This document shows positions 17,130 to 26,600 of a stretch of DNA of 64,000 bases, piece by piece. Positions within the stretch are counted from its first letter, which is position 1; each line of letters opens with the position of its first letter. The DNA is from Clostridia bacterium (GTDB taxonomy: Bacteria > Bacillota > Clostridia > Christensenellales > Aristaeellaceae). Location: contig JAFXUZ010000013.1 of assembly GCA_017524725.1 (NCBI GenBank), positions 1 through 64,000 of the forward strand. The letters run 5' to 3'. The translations under genes were made by a program, and so were the position numbers. Under the pieces are notes generated by a model that was not told the DNA's origin, did not search any database, and was given only the letters and a program-made list of their open reading frames with translations.

Positions 17130-18450
17130 CTTTAATAAGGACACCGGTGGAAAGCTCCTGTCCCTCCACCCCACCGACACCTACTGGCTCGGGCGCGCCC
17201 GGCGCACCACGGGGCCGAAGCGCCTGGCTGAAAAGGCGCTTTTCTACCGCAAGGCCCTGGAAGCCCTGCCCAATGAAATGACACGGCTTGAACTGGCCGA
17301 GACCTATTACCGCATGCAGTGCTACGACGCCGCCGACGCGCTGATCCTGGAGGTCCTTAAGGAGGATCCCTCCGCCGGACAGGCCTGGTACCTGCTCGGC
17401 CTGACCGCGCTGGCCCGCGGCGACGAGATCACCAGCCAGAACGCCTTCGACCGCTGCATGCGCCTGTCGCCCCTGTCCCAGGCCGCCGTCAACGCCCAAA
17501 GCATGCTGCTGGACTACGCCTGGTCCCGGGGCGAAAGGATCCCGGTGCTCGGTTTCCGCTCGGCCTGCCTTTTGAGAAAGGCCCGGGAAAAGGATCACGG
17601 CCCCGAAAGGACCGCGCTGTGCGTCCGCGCATGCCTGAGGCATCCCGGACCGCGGGCGCTCCTGGCCCTTGTATCGGAGGAAGCCGGGGAATACCCCGCC
17701 TTCTGCCTGGCCCTGCTCCCCTATGTATACAAAAGCCGCGCCCTGCGCCTGGACGCCTGCCTCTATGGTGCCGTCTGCCTCAGCCGCCTGGGCAGGAACC
17801 CGCTGCCCTGCCTTTACGCGGCGTCTTTTATGGCCGCCAGCGCCGGCGAAGTGGAGCGGCTTACAAAGGCCGCCCTGGAAGCCGGACAGGCGGATTTCAT
17901 CCTTTCGCGCCTGGACGCCCTTCTCAGGGAAGCTCCCTTTTCCAGCGGCCTGATGCTTTTGAAGGCCATGTGCCTGGAAAAGAAAGGGGCGTTAAAGGAA
18001 GCCGGCGCCCTGCGCGCCGCAGCCGGACGGACGGCCCCCGAGGGCGTACAGGCCCGGGACTGCGCCGGGAAGCTGAAGCGCATGGCCGTATACCACAACC
18101 GCCTGCGCCGCGGGCAGCTGAACCGCCTTCTGCACCGCCTGGCGGTCTTCCGGGCGGACCTGGACCCCTCCGCCCTTTACAGGATCGCCGTCCCCCTTTA
18201 CCGGGGCATGAACCGGGATGCCCGCAGGAACATGGAAAAAACGTCTTTCAGGCCCTGGGACACCGCTTTCGCCCTGTGCGTCGCCCTCAGGACCGGCCGG
18301 CCCGAGGCCGCGCCGCGCCTGCCCGAAGGAAGGCGGCGTTTTATTCTCCGGCAGGTGCGCCGTATGGACCGCGCCCTGTACCGCTTTGCCAGGTCCCTGC
18401 CGGCAGCGCGGGAGGGGCTGCGGATGAGATCCGGGCGCGGTTCTTCCTGA
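17113..18450 (+). CDS. TPR-like helical repeat protein of unknown function
   Basis: A 445-residue, alanine- and arginine-rich cytoplasmic protein beginning at a GTG inside hslO. Tetratricopeptide-like helices are visible at about residues 40-140 (LAETYYRMQCYDAADAL and AWYLLGLTALARGDEITSQNAF). More irregular helical repeats run through the rest. No catalytic motif, signal peptide or membrane segment is seen. Together with the HEAT-like and zinc-ribbon/TPR proteins that follow, it forms a set of helical-repeat proteins encoded in a row, which suggests scaffold or binding roles. The precise role is unknown. Confidence 0.7.
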   Translation: MRSVTDFNKDTGGKLLSLHPTDTYWLGRARRTTGPKRLAEKALFYRKALEALPNEMTRLELAETYYRMQCYDAADALILEVLKEDPSAGQAWYLLGLTALARGDEITSQNAFDRCMRLSPLSQAAVNAQSMLLDYAWSRGERIPVLGFRSACLLRKAREKDHGPERTALCVRACLRHPGPRALLALVSEEAGEYPAFCLALLPYVYKSRALRLDACLYGAVCLSRLGRNPLPCLYAASFMAASAGEVERLTKAALEAGQADFILSRLDALLREAPFSSGLMLLKAMCLEKKGALKEAGALRAAAGRTAPEGVQARDCAGKLKRMAVYHNRLRRGQLNRLLHRLAVFRADLDPSALYRIAVPLYRGMNRDARRNMEKTSFRPWDTAFALCVALRTGRPEAAPRLPEGRRRFILRQVRRMDRALYRFARSLPAAREGLRMRSGRGSS

Positions 18451-18550
18451 CCCGTCCGGCATGCATACCGCCGGCGTTTTCAAGTTACGCCCTCGTAACG
18501 GGCGAACAACCGTTTTATGAAACTCGCGACCGGGAGGTGCGGATCACGAT

Positions 18551-19420
18551 ATGAAGTGCGTTAATTTTGACAAGGAATTCCGTTTTTACCTGCAGCGCTG
18601 GATGAAGACCGGCAGCAAAAAATACCGCAGCATGGACGAAATGGAAGCCGCCATGCCCGAGGTGTACCGTGAATTCCTGGATACCCCGGCGGATTTCCTC
18701 GCGGGGGAAAAGCCCGGGGAATACTTTGACCGATGGGACGACGCCAAATTCCTGGTAAACTGGATGGAGGATTATTTCAAGCAGCGCATACCCGTCCCGG
18801 ATATCCTGCTCAACCGCATCTCCGCCCTGGGGCTGAAGAGTGAAAACGCCCTGATGAACGTGCTTCAGAAACCCCGTGCCCCCCGGGAGGCGCAGATGTG
18901 CGCCATGACGCTGCTGCGGGAGATCGACTCCCTGCTCCCGATGGACCTTTACATCCAAATGCAGGCGGACCGGGAGGACGACGACGAAATGGCCGACAAG
19001 GCCGTGGAGGGGCTGGCCACCATGGGCGCCCGCGCCAGGGATAAGATGCGCTCTGCCTTCGAAGGCGCCAACGACCACGGACAGGAGGCGCTGCTGAGCC
19101 TGATGTGCGATTTTCCCGCGGACGACGGGCTTTTCCGCATGGCCATGGAGCTGTTCAAACGCCATCCGGAAAAAGCCGCCGTTCTGGCGGACTACATCAG
19201 CCGCATGGGCGACGAACGGGCCCTGCCCGCCCTGCAGGCCATGGCCGCAAGCTCCGAGACCGGATACCTGGATTATATCGAACTGCGCTCCGCCATCGAA
19301 AAATTGGGGGGCGACGCGCCGGAAAGGGATTTTGACGAAAGCGACCCCGCCTATGAAGCGCTGCGCGCCATGGACAAAACAGGCATGACCAACGCGGAAA
19401 AGGACGGTGAACAGCCTTGA
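18551..19420 (+). CDS. HEAT-like repeat protein of unknown function
   Basis: A 289-residue acidic protein with no signal peptide. Residues from about 90 to 265 look like short paired helices of the HEAT type (GLKSENALMNVL, ADKAVEGLATMGARARDKM, GDERALPALQAMAASSETG). The N-terminal 80 residues contain FYLQRWMKTGSKKYRSMDEME. The ATG is preceded by GGGAGG at 18531-18536. It overlaps the zinc-ribbon gene by four bases. I do not recognise the family. Confidence 0.7.
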   Translation: MKCVNFDKEFRFYLQRWMKTGSKKYRSMDEMEAAMPEVYREFLDTPADFLAGEKPGEYFDRWDDAKFLVNWMEDYFKQRIPVPDILLNRISALGLKSENALMNVLQKPRAPREAQMCAMTLLREIDSLLPMDLYIQMQADREDDDEMADKAVEGLATMGARARDKMRSAFEGANDHGQEALLSLMCDFPADDGLFRMAMELFKRHPEKAAVLADYISRMGDERALPALQAMAASSETGYLDYIELRSAIEKLGGDAPERDFDESDPAYEALRAMDKTGMTNAEKDGEQP

Positions 19421-21336
19421 TCTGTCCCCAGTGTGGGAATGTGCTCAGCGATTCGGTCACCGTCTGTCCGGAATGCGGCATGTCGCTGAAGGATACGGCC
19501 TCCATTTCCGGCGCCGCGGGCATCCGCCAGGGCCGCACCGGGAAAAGCGCCCGTCGGACCGAACGCGCCGTGCCCTACAGCGCTTTTGCCTCGGCCCAGG
19601 CGGAAAACGCCGGCATCGACGACTACCGTCTCCTCCGTCCCGGCCCGGAGCGCGTACCGGACCTGCCCGAGCGCAGGTCGCGGCGCGTGCGGGAGCACCG
19701 GGTGCGCAGGTTTATGGTCAACTGGGCCCTGGTATGCACCATCGTCCTGGGCCTCGTCCTTCTGGGGGCTGCCGGCGGGTTTTTGTACCTCAAGACCAGC
19801 GACGCCGGCCAGCTGATCCTGGCAAGGATGGGCTACGACGCCAACGCCGAGGCCCTATGGGCCCTGGGCAGCGAATACCTGGACCAGGGGTATATCGAGC
19901 GCGCCATCGTAAGCTTCGAAAGCGCCTACGCCCTGGAGCCGGAGAGACCGGACATCTATTCCAAGCTGCTTATGCTCGGCGAGGCCTATATGGCGGGCAG
20001 CTATCTGAACAAAGCCGAAGAGCTGTATACCACCATGTATACCGATATCGACCCCAAAACCGTCACCGCCTACCGGCTGAAGGCGTCCATCCTCACCAGC
20101 CAGGGGCGGACCATGGAGCTGGCCGCGTTCCTCAAGGAGGCCTACACCGCCACAGGGGACGCCAGCTTTTCACGCCAGCGGGAGGAACTGGTCCCGGCCG
20201 CGCCTACCGCCGCCCTGGCGGCAGGCAAATACACCCTGGACCTGTCCACCAACGAACAGTTCAAAAGCGTGGAGCTGCTGTCCTCCGAGGATTACGATAT
20301 CTATTTTATCCACTTCAAGGCCAAACGGGAATATATCGAAGAGTCGGAGCTGGAGGAGCTCAACGCACTGGCTCTTCCGGACGACGGCACCCTCTATACG
20401 GAACCCATCCGGCTGGAGCCGGGTTATCACGTCATCCGCACCGTCGCCATCTCCAGCGAGCTGGTCAGCGACGAAATGGTGACCAACTACACCGTTTCCG
20501 CTCCGAGCCCCTCCTCACCGAAGCTGTCCCTGGCCCCGGGCACGTACCAGACCCGCCAGCGGGTATGGCTGCGCTACACCGGCAAGGATACGGACACGGT
20601 AGCCATCTATTACACCATCGACGGACAGTCGCCCAGAACGCCGAACCCGGGGGACAGCAGCTCACAGCCTCCTTACATTTCTCCCATGTATACAGGCGAA
20701 CCGATCCTGCTGCCGGGCGGACGCATCCATGTCAAGGCTGTCGCCGTCAACAGCTATGGCATAAAGTCCAACGAAATGGACGTGGAACTGAAGATCGAAG
20801 TAAAGTTCGAACATTTCTTCAACGCCGCCGACACCTACGGCAATTTCACGATCCTTACCACCACAAGGGACCAGTTTGTACGCAAATACGGCCAGCCGAC
20901 GGCGGAATACGAGATCCACGATACCATCGCGCTGCGCTGCCTGCAATTGGATTATGACTGGGGCTACGCCAGATTCATGTCCACCTCTGTGGGATATGTG
21001 GTCTATGACGTCCAGTCCGATTCCGCCTCTTTCACCGGCCCCAGGACCACCCGCTGCGGCATGAACGCCTCCGCGGTCTGTGAAAAATTCCGCGATATGG
21101 GCCAGGTGAACAACAGCGACGGAAGCCGCAGCATCTACTGGGACCAGAGCAGCGGTTTCGCCTTTTCCTACAGGATGGAAGCCCCGAACACCGGCCGAAT
21201 CTGCTACGTTTATTACACCGAAGACGGCGGCAGCATGATCCTGAGCTATTACACGACGGACAGCATCGTCACAAAGATCGGCATCCGGTACACCAACCTC
21301 ACCGTATCCGAAACGGACCTGAGAAAAGAAAAATGA
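19417..21336 (+). CDS. Zinc-ribbon, single-TM, TPR and CHB_HEX_C-like protein
   Basis: A 639-residue membrane protein with a modular layout. A zinc ribbon (Cys3, Cys6, Cys17, Cys20) faces the cytoplasm, a basic stretch follows, and a transmembrane helix lies at about residues 100-125. The outside part has TPR-like helices at about 140-250 (ALGSEYLDQGYIERAIVSFE). Two beta-sandwich segments of the chitobiase C-terminal type follow (SPKLSLAPGTYQTRQRVWL with YYTIDGQSPR). The final 170 residues include YGQPTAEYEIHD, which recalls small SmpA/OmlA-like domains. Similar zinc-ribbon/TM/TPR proteins occur in clostridia without an assigned role. It overlaps both the HEAT-like gene and the MATE gene by four bases. 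Confidence 0.75.
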   Translation: MICPQCGNVLSDSVTVCPECGMSLKDTASISGAAGIRQGRTGKSARRTERAVPYSAFASAQAENAGIDDYRLLRPGPERVPDLPERRSRRVREHRVRRFMVNWALVCTIVLGLVLLGAAGGFLYLKTSDAGQLILARMGYDANAEALWALGSEYLDQGYIERAIVSFESAYALEPERPDIYSKLLMLGEAYMAGSYLNKAEELYTTMYTDIDPKTVTAYRLKASILTSQGRTMELAAFLKEAYTATGDASFSRQREELVPAAPTAALAAGKYTLDLSTNEQFKSVELLSSEDYDIYFIHFKAKREYIEESELEELNALALPDDGTLYTEPIRLEPGYHVIRTVAISSELVSDEMVTNYTVSAPSPSSPKLSLAPGTYQTRQRVWLRYTGKDTDTVAIYYTIDGQSPRTPNPGDSSSQPPYISPMYTGEPILLPGGRIHVKAVAVNSYGIKSNEMDVELKIEVKFEHFFNAADTYGNFTILTTTRDQFVRKYGQPTAEYEIHDTIALRCLQLDYDWGYARFMSTSVGYVVYDVQSDSASFTGPRTTRCGMNASAVCEKFRDMGQVNNSDGSRSIYWDQSSGFAFSYRMEAPNTGRICYVYYTEDGGSMILSYYTTDSIVTKIGIRYTNLTVSETDLRKEK

Positions 21337-22709
21337 AAAACAACGAAATGGATATGACCACCGGCCGAATCTGGCCGAAGATGCTTCAGTTCGTCGTCCC
21401 GCTGGCCCTGTCCAGCCTTTTGCAGCTGCTCTTCAACGCGGCGGACCTGATCGTCGTCGGCAATTACGCCGGCGCGACGGCCCTGGCCGCCGTGGGCACC
21501 ACCGGCGCGCTGATCAACCTGATCATCAACATCTTTCTGGGCCTCAGCGTGGGCGCCAACGTGCTGGTCGCCAGGCAGTACGGCGCGGGGAACCACGGCG
21601 GGGTATCCCGGGCGGTCCATACCTCCATTTTCGCCGCGGGCGTCGGCGGCATCCTCTTTGCGGCGGTCGGCATCCTTCTGTGCCGGCCCCTGCTTCGGAT
21701 GATGAACATCGAGGGCGAGGTGCTGGACAAGGCCGCGCTTTATATGCGCATCTATTTTGCGGGCCTTCCCGTCATCGGACTGTACAATTACGGCTCCGCC
21801 ATCCTTCGCGCGGTGGGCGACACCCGGCGCCCTTTGATCTTCCTGTCCATCGCGGGCATCCTGAACGTGATGATGAACCTGTTCTTCGTCATCGTCCTCA
21901 AAATGGACGTGGACGGCGTGGCGCTTGCGACGGTGCTGAGCCAGTGCGTTTCCACCGCCCTGGTCCTTTTGACCCTTATCCGTTCCGACAACGCCTGCCG
22001 CCTGGACTTGAAGCGCCTGCGCCCGGACCGCTACAGCTTTTCGGAGCTCGTACGCATCGGCGTGCCGGCCGGCATCCAGGGCATGTGCTTTTCCCTTTCC
22101 AACGTCATCATCCAGTCCACGGTGAACTCCTTCGGCGATTACGCCACAGCCGGCAATGCCGCCTGCTCCAACATCGAGGGGTTCGTATACGTGACCATGA
22201 ACGCCTTCCACCAGGCCTGCCTGGCCTTCGCGGGGCAGAACATGGGGGCCCGGAAATACGCCCGGATCGACCGCATCGTCCTTTCCGCCGTGGGGCTGCA
22301 GTTCCTGATCTCCTTTTCCGCCTGCATGCTGGTGTTTCTTTTCCGCCGGCCGCTCCTGGGCATCTACATCAAGGCCGGCGAGGAGGAGGCCATCCGCTTT
22401 GGCATGATCCGGATGCAGATCTATATGCGGGTCTATTTCATCTGCGGCATCATGGACATCATGTCCGGCATGCTGCGCGGCATGGGCTATTCCCTGGCTC
22501 CCACGCTGATCGTCCTGGTAGGCACGTGCCTTCTGCGCATCGTTTGGGTCTTTGCGGTCTTCCCCAATTTCAGGACGCTGGAATGCCTTTACCTGTCCTA
22601 CCCCGTTTCCTGGTCCCTGACCGCACTGATCCAGATCGTTTTCTACCTGACCCGGCGTAAAAAGGCCTTTGAACGGAACGACCGCCTCTGGCAGACCGGC
22701 GCGGCCTGA
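21333..22709 (+). CDS. MATE family efflux transporter
   Basis: A 458-residue polytopic protein with twelve hydrophobic segments. It has the MATE duplicated-half signatures: LQLLFNAADLIVVGNYAG in the first helices, GLSVGANVLVARQYGAGN, and AFHQACLAFAGQNMGARK in the second half. Members export drugs or metabolites using a sodium or proton gradient, and some export lipid or cell-wall precursors. It is the last gene of the hslO-to-MATE unit and is followed by a strong terminator. Confidence 0.93.
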   Translation: MKNNEMDMTTGRIWPKMLQFVVPLALSSLLQLLFNAADLIVVGNYAGATALAAVGTTGALINLIINIFLGLSVGANVLVARQYGAGNHGGVSRAVHTSIFAAGVGGILFAAVGILLCRPLLRMMNIEGEVLDKAALYMRIYFAGLPVIGLYNYGSAILRAVGDTRRPLIFLSIAGILNVMMNLFFVIVLKMDVDGVALATVLSQCVSTALVLLTLIRSDNACRLDLKRLRPDRYSFSELVRIGVPAGIQGMCFSLSNVIIQSTVNSFGDYATAGNAACSNIEGFVYVTMNAFHQACLAFAGQNMGARKYARIDRIVLSAVGLQFLISFSACMLVFLFRRPLLGIYIKAGEEEAIRFGMIRMQIYMRVYFICGIMDIMSGMLRGMGYSLAPTLIVLVGTCLLRIVWVFAVFPNFRTLECLYLSYPVSWSLTALIQIVFYLTRRKKAFERNDRLWQTGAA

Positions 22710-22718
22710 GGCATTTGA

Positions 22719-22776
22719 ACAGAGGACAGCGCGCATCGGGAACCGGTCCCGGTGCGCGCCGTCCTCTGTTTTTTTC
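22719..22776 (+). terminator. Strong terminator after the MATE gene
   Basis: AACAGAGGACAGCGCGC and the complementary GCGCGCCGTCCTCTGTT form a long stem, followed by seven T. Confidence 0.9.
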
Positions 22777-22809
22777 TCTTTTATGAGCCGCGCGTTCTGA
22801 TCCGTTTTT

Positions 22810-23298
22810 GCAACTGTTCAGCCGAGCCATCCTTCGACCAGTGCACAAGCGGTACGGTTGTGCAGAGAAAGACAGGCATCAAAAGAAGAGATGCCATGGC
22901 TCACTGCTGTTGAGATGAAACTCAGCACACGCAAATGTTCGGCACCCTTTTCAATCCGAAAGCATCCGAACACCTTTTCCTCGACTTACGCAGACCGGAT
23001 TGCCTGTTCCGCGGCATTGTTGGTACAGGGAACACGCCACAGTTCTTCTATTCAGGCAGTCTATTCAGCTATTTCCTCAGTCAATACATGAATCTACACG
23101 TCTTTCTTTGCGGTGGACTCGTTCAGAACTTGAATCTCGGCAGCCCTTTCCTCCAGTATCTTCTCCCGTCCCATTCCGAACGCCTCCATCTTTTGCTTTG
23201 AATTCTCTTGACGGTAGTATTCGACGCTTTTCTCAAAACCCATTTTGGATTTATTGGTACCAATTATTCCATTTTATGATGCTTGACTGAACAGTTAC
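22810..23298. mobile_element. Decayed IS66-like element with terminal inverted repeats
   Basis: AACTGTTCAGCCGAGC at 22812-22827 and the complement of AACTGTTCAGTCAAGC at 23281-23296 match at 14 of 16 positions as inverted ends. Between them the minus strand holds a broken transposase C terminus. At under 500 bp the element is far shorter than an intact IS66-type element, so it is an internal-deletion relic and cannot move on its own. Confidence 0.65.
22818..23100 (-). pseudogene. Transposase C-terminal remnant (IS66-like)
   Basis: The minus-strand translation reads LWRVPCTNNAAEQAIRSA, a stop, then VEEKVFGCFRIEKGAEHL and RVLSFISTAVSHGISSF. The TNNAAExAIR...KV...GCFR...GA...STA..HG pattern is the C-terminal end of IS66-type transposases as I remember it. 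At least three more in-frame stops lie upstream. The reading frame ends inside the left inverted repeat, as it should for an insertion sequence. Non-functional. Confidence 0.6.
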
Positions 23299-23339
23299 TA
23301 ATACTCATACTGTTCACTTTTTAGTGTAACAAAGAGATT

Positions 23340-23402
23340 TTTCACCGATAATTCAGTGAAAAATCGAGAATTCACTGAAAAAAGTGAAAAGTCGGTGAAA
23401 AA
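23340..23402. repeat. Nested inverted repeats upstream of the BspA-type gene
   Basis: An outer pair, TTTTTCACCGA and TCGGTGAAAAA, encloses an inner pair, TTCAGTGAA and TTCACTGAA. The DNA is much more AT-rich than its surroundings. It lies about 130 bases upstream of the promoter at 23531. Possible roles are a regulator-binding array or the end of a mobile element; nothing decides between them. Confidence 0.55.
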
Positions 23403-23530
23403 GTGCACTGGCCCACGGGCCGAATGAAAAAAGAAAAAGCCCCCGGAGCAGTTCCGCAAAGGGATCGTCTCGGCGACACCGAACGCCGCCGTTTCCCTTA
23501 CTCTTCACCGTTTCCTTTCTCCTCGCGGCG

Positions 23531-23558
23531 CTTGACTTTTTTACCAATTCTGATAGTA
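23531..23558 (+). promoter_or_regulatory. Probable promoter of the BspA-type surface protein
   Basis: TTGACT and TAGTAT are separated by 16 bases; the -10 ends 50 bases before the chosen ATG. Confidence 0.55.
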
Positions 23559-23608
23559 TTAAAATCATCAAATCGGCGCCCGGATCGGGCGGAATGGAGT
23601 GGAATCCA

Positions 23609-26600
23609 ATGAAAATACTTCGCGTGATGCTTGCCTTCTTATTTGTTATATGTTTTTCCTGCTTCCTCGGGGGTGCCGCGTCAGCGGACGGGGAGCACGG
23701 CGCCGCGGTGCGGTCCGGCGCGTGCAGTGACACCGTAAACTGGGCGTTTTACGAGGACGACACGCTGATCATCAGCGGCACCGGCGACATGCCCGAATAC
23801 ACCCACACCTCGGAAGGCAACCCTCCCCCCTGGTTTCCGGTCTCTTCCGATATCAAAAGGGTAATCCTTGAGGAGGGTATCACTTCCCTCTCATCCTGGT
23901 CGCTGGGATATGTCAATTATTTTGAAGAGCTTTCCCTTCCGTCGACGCTGAGAACGATCGGTGATTTCGCGGTCATATCCAATTTCAGGCTGACCGAAAT
24001 CACGATCCCCGAGGGTGTGGAGAGCATCGGAGACACTGCTTTCACCTATTGCTACAGCCTGGCTTCCGTCAGTCTGCCTTCTACGCTGACTGAGATCGGC
24101 GTACAGGCGTTTTTTTATGACCCGATGCTTGAAAACATCAACGTCGCCGAAAACAACCCGGTTTACTGCTCTAATGACGGCATCTTATACACCAAAGACC
24201 CATTGACCGCCGTTAAATGTCCCGATGCTAAAACAGGCGAATATACCGTCCTGGAAGGCACGGTCGAGATCGCGTCCGGCGCTTTTCTCGGATCTAAGCT
24301 GTCGATGATCCGGCTGCCGGATTCGTTAAATGTGATCGGCGACCACGCGTTCCAGGAGGCAAAACTCCTTGAGGCCGTCGATATGCCACGATCCCTTGAA
24401 AGCTTAGGCGAGTCTGCCTTTGCCTACTGTTTTACGCTGGAAAGCATCCGCGTTCCCGACGGCGTCATCGCCATCCGGGGATCCACTTTCAATGAATGCG
24501 AAAATCTGTCTTCCGTCACGCTGCCGGACACCGTTACGGCGGTGGAAGCATTTGCGTTCAGCAAATGCCGCTCACTGTGGCTGGACAGGCTGCCCCCGAA
24601 CCTTGAAACGATAGAGATGTATGCCTTTGATTACTGCCCCATTGGTGACAGCATCGTGATACCCAAAACCGTGGTTTCAATTGAGGAGGGCGCTTTTAAC
24701 AAGTGCGGCTTCTGCAGGTATATCCTGGAAGATGGCAACGTTGTTTTTGCGGCTGATTCCGAAGGTGTGCTGTATAAAGGCAACACCCTAGCCCTGTTTC
24801 CTCCCGGCAGGGAAGGCAGCTATACGGTGCCCGAAGGCGTCATTGCCCTTGGCTATAAGGCTTTCATCGGCTGCCGTATTGAAGAGATTCACCTGCCCTC
24901 CTCCCTGCAGGTCATTCTTCCCTTCTGTTTCCAGGATTGCGAACAGCTGACAAACGTCACACTTCCTTACGGAGTCTCGACCATCGGCAAATATGCTTTC
25001 GGCGAGTGCTCCTCTCTTACACGGATGGTGATCCCTGGCAGCGTCCGCACTGTAGCAGAGTTTCTTTTCTGCGATTGTGAAGCGTTGAAGGAAGTCGTCT
25101 TTGAGGAAGGCGTGCTGACCCTGAGTCCTTACCTGCTTAATCTTTCAGAAAACCTTGAGTCTGTGACCATTCCAGCGAGCGTGACCGTGATCGACGAGAA
25201 TGCCCTGTCTACATCATGGCCGCCTTTCAAAGACCTTCATCTCATTGTCTCTCCGGCTTCCGAGGGGCATCGATTCGCCGTTTCGCATGGGCATCCATAT
25301 GTGTTCGCCGGACAGGACGGCAGCGGGAGCTGTGGGGCAAGCCTTTCCTGGACATGCGATGAAAACCAGGCCGTGACCATTGCCGGAAGCGGCGACATGA
25401 GCGATTTTGACGAAAACGCCGCACCCTGGGGAACATGGGTGCGGCAGGCCGTCTTCGGCGACGGGATCACGTCTGTCGGCAGCAACGCGTTCCGGAACTG
25501 CACCCTGCTGACCGAGATTACTGTTCCTGACGAGGTCGTTTCCATCGGCAGCTTCGCTTTTTTCGGCTGTGCCGGGCTGAAGAGCGTGTTTATCCCCTCT
25601 GATGTTATGACAATCGGGACGGAGGCCTTTGAAGGATGCCCGAACCTCGTCATCACGGGATACACCGACTCGGCCGCCGAAACCTACGCCCTCAACCACG
25701 GCATTGAATTTATTCCCGTCCACATCACCGTGGATGGCGGCGTCTGCGGCAGCGGCGCCCAATGGATGCTTGACCACCTGGGCGTCCTCACGATCACCGG
25801 ATCCGGAATGATCGACAGCCATCCCTGGAACACGCAGCTCGTCACACAGGCAGTGATCGAAGACGGAATCACCGGTGTTGGCGCGCACGCCTTTGAGGGC
25901 TGCTCATTCCTGCGCTTTGTATCCTTCGCCGACACTGTGGAAACCGTCGGCGACAGCGCCTTCAGAAACTGCCCGCTGTTACGCCAGATCTTGCTGCCGT
26001 GTGCCCTGGCGGAAATCGGAAACAATGCTTTTGAAGACTGTGTCGGCCTGATCGGTGTGCTGCTCCCGGATTCGGTCTCGTCCGTCGGCGGGGAAGCATT
26101 TGCCGGCTGCTCCGGCCTGAAAACGGCGCTCTTCATGAACGCGAACGCCGTCATCGGCACGGATGCGTTCGCCTATTGCCCCTCCCTGACCGTTTACGGA
26201 TACGAAGGCTCTTTGGCACAGCAATCTGCTGAATCTGCGCAGGTCCCGTTCAGCGCGGTTTCAGCCGTTGAAGGGTGGGGGCTCTGCGGGGAGACCGTCC
26301 AATGGTGGAAAGATGAGGAGGGACGGTTGACCATCGCCGGCGTTGGCAGGATGGCGGACTACGTACGCTGGAACGAAGCTCCTTGGGGAACAGAGATCAC
26401 CGAAATCCGTGTTCTTGACGGAATTACGCATATAGGCAAAAACGCATTTTACGGATGCGATATGATGGAGAGCGCGTTCCTCCCCGAAGGATTGTCGTCC
26501 ATCGGCATTTCAGCCTTCCGCGAATGCCATGGACTGACCCGGATCGCTTTGCCCACCAGCCTGGTCTCGATCGGAGGAGGTGCGTTCTGCGATTGCGGTC

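Noticed and set aside
18480..18510. Short dyad around TTACGCCCTCGTAACGGGCG before the HEAT-like gene
   Set aside because: Arms are short and overlapping, with no T-run and no matching site elsewhere in the window; not enough to call an operator or terminator.
21249..22736. A 495-residue minus-strand frame opposite the MATE gene
   Set aside because: Shadow frame without hydrophobic segments or motifs, overlapping a well-supported gene.
22858..23290. Small plus-strand frames of 77 to 96 residues
   Set aside because: They run through the insertion-sequence relic; the meaningful reading is the broken transposase on the minus strand.
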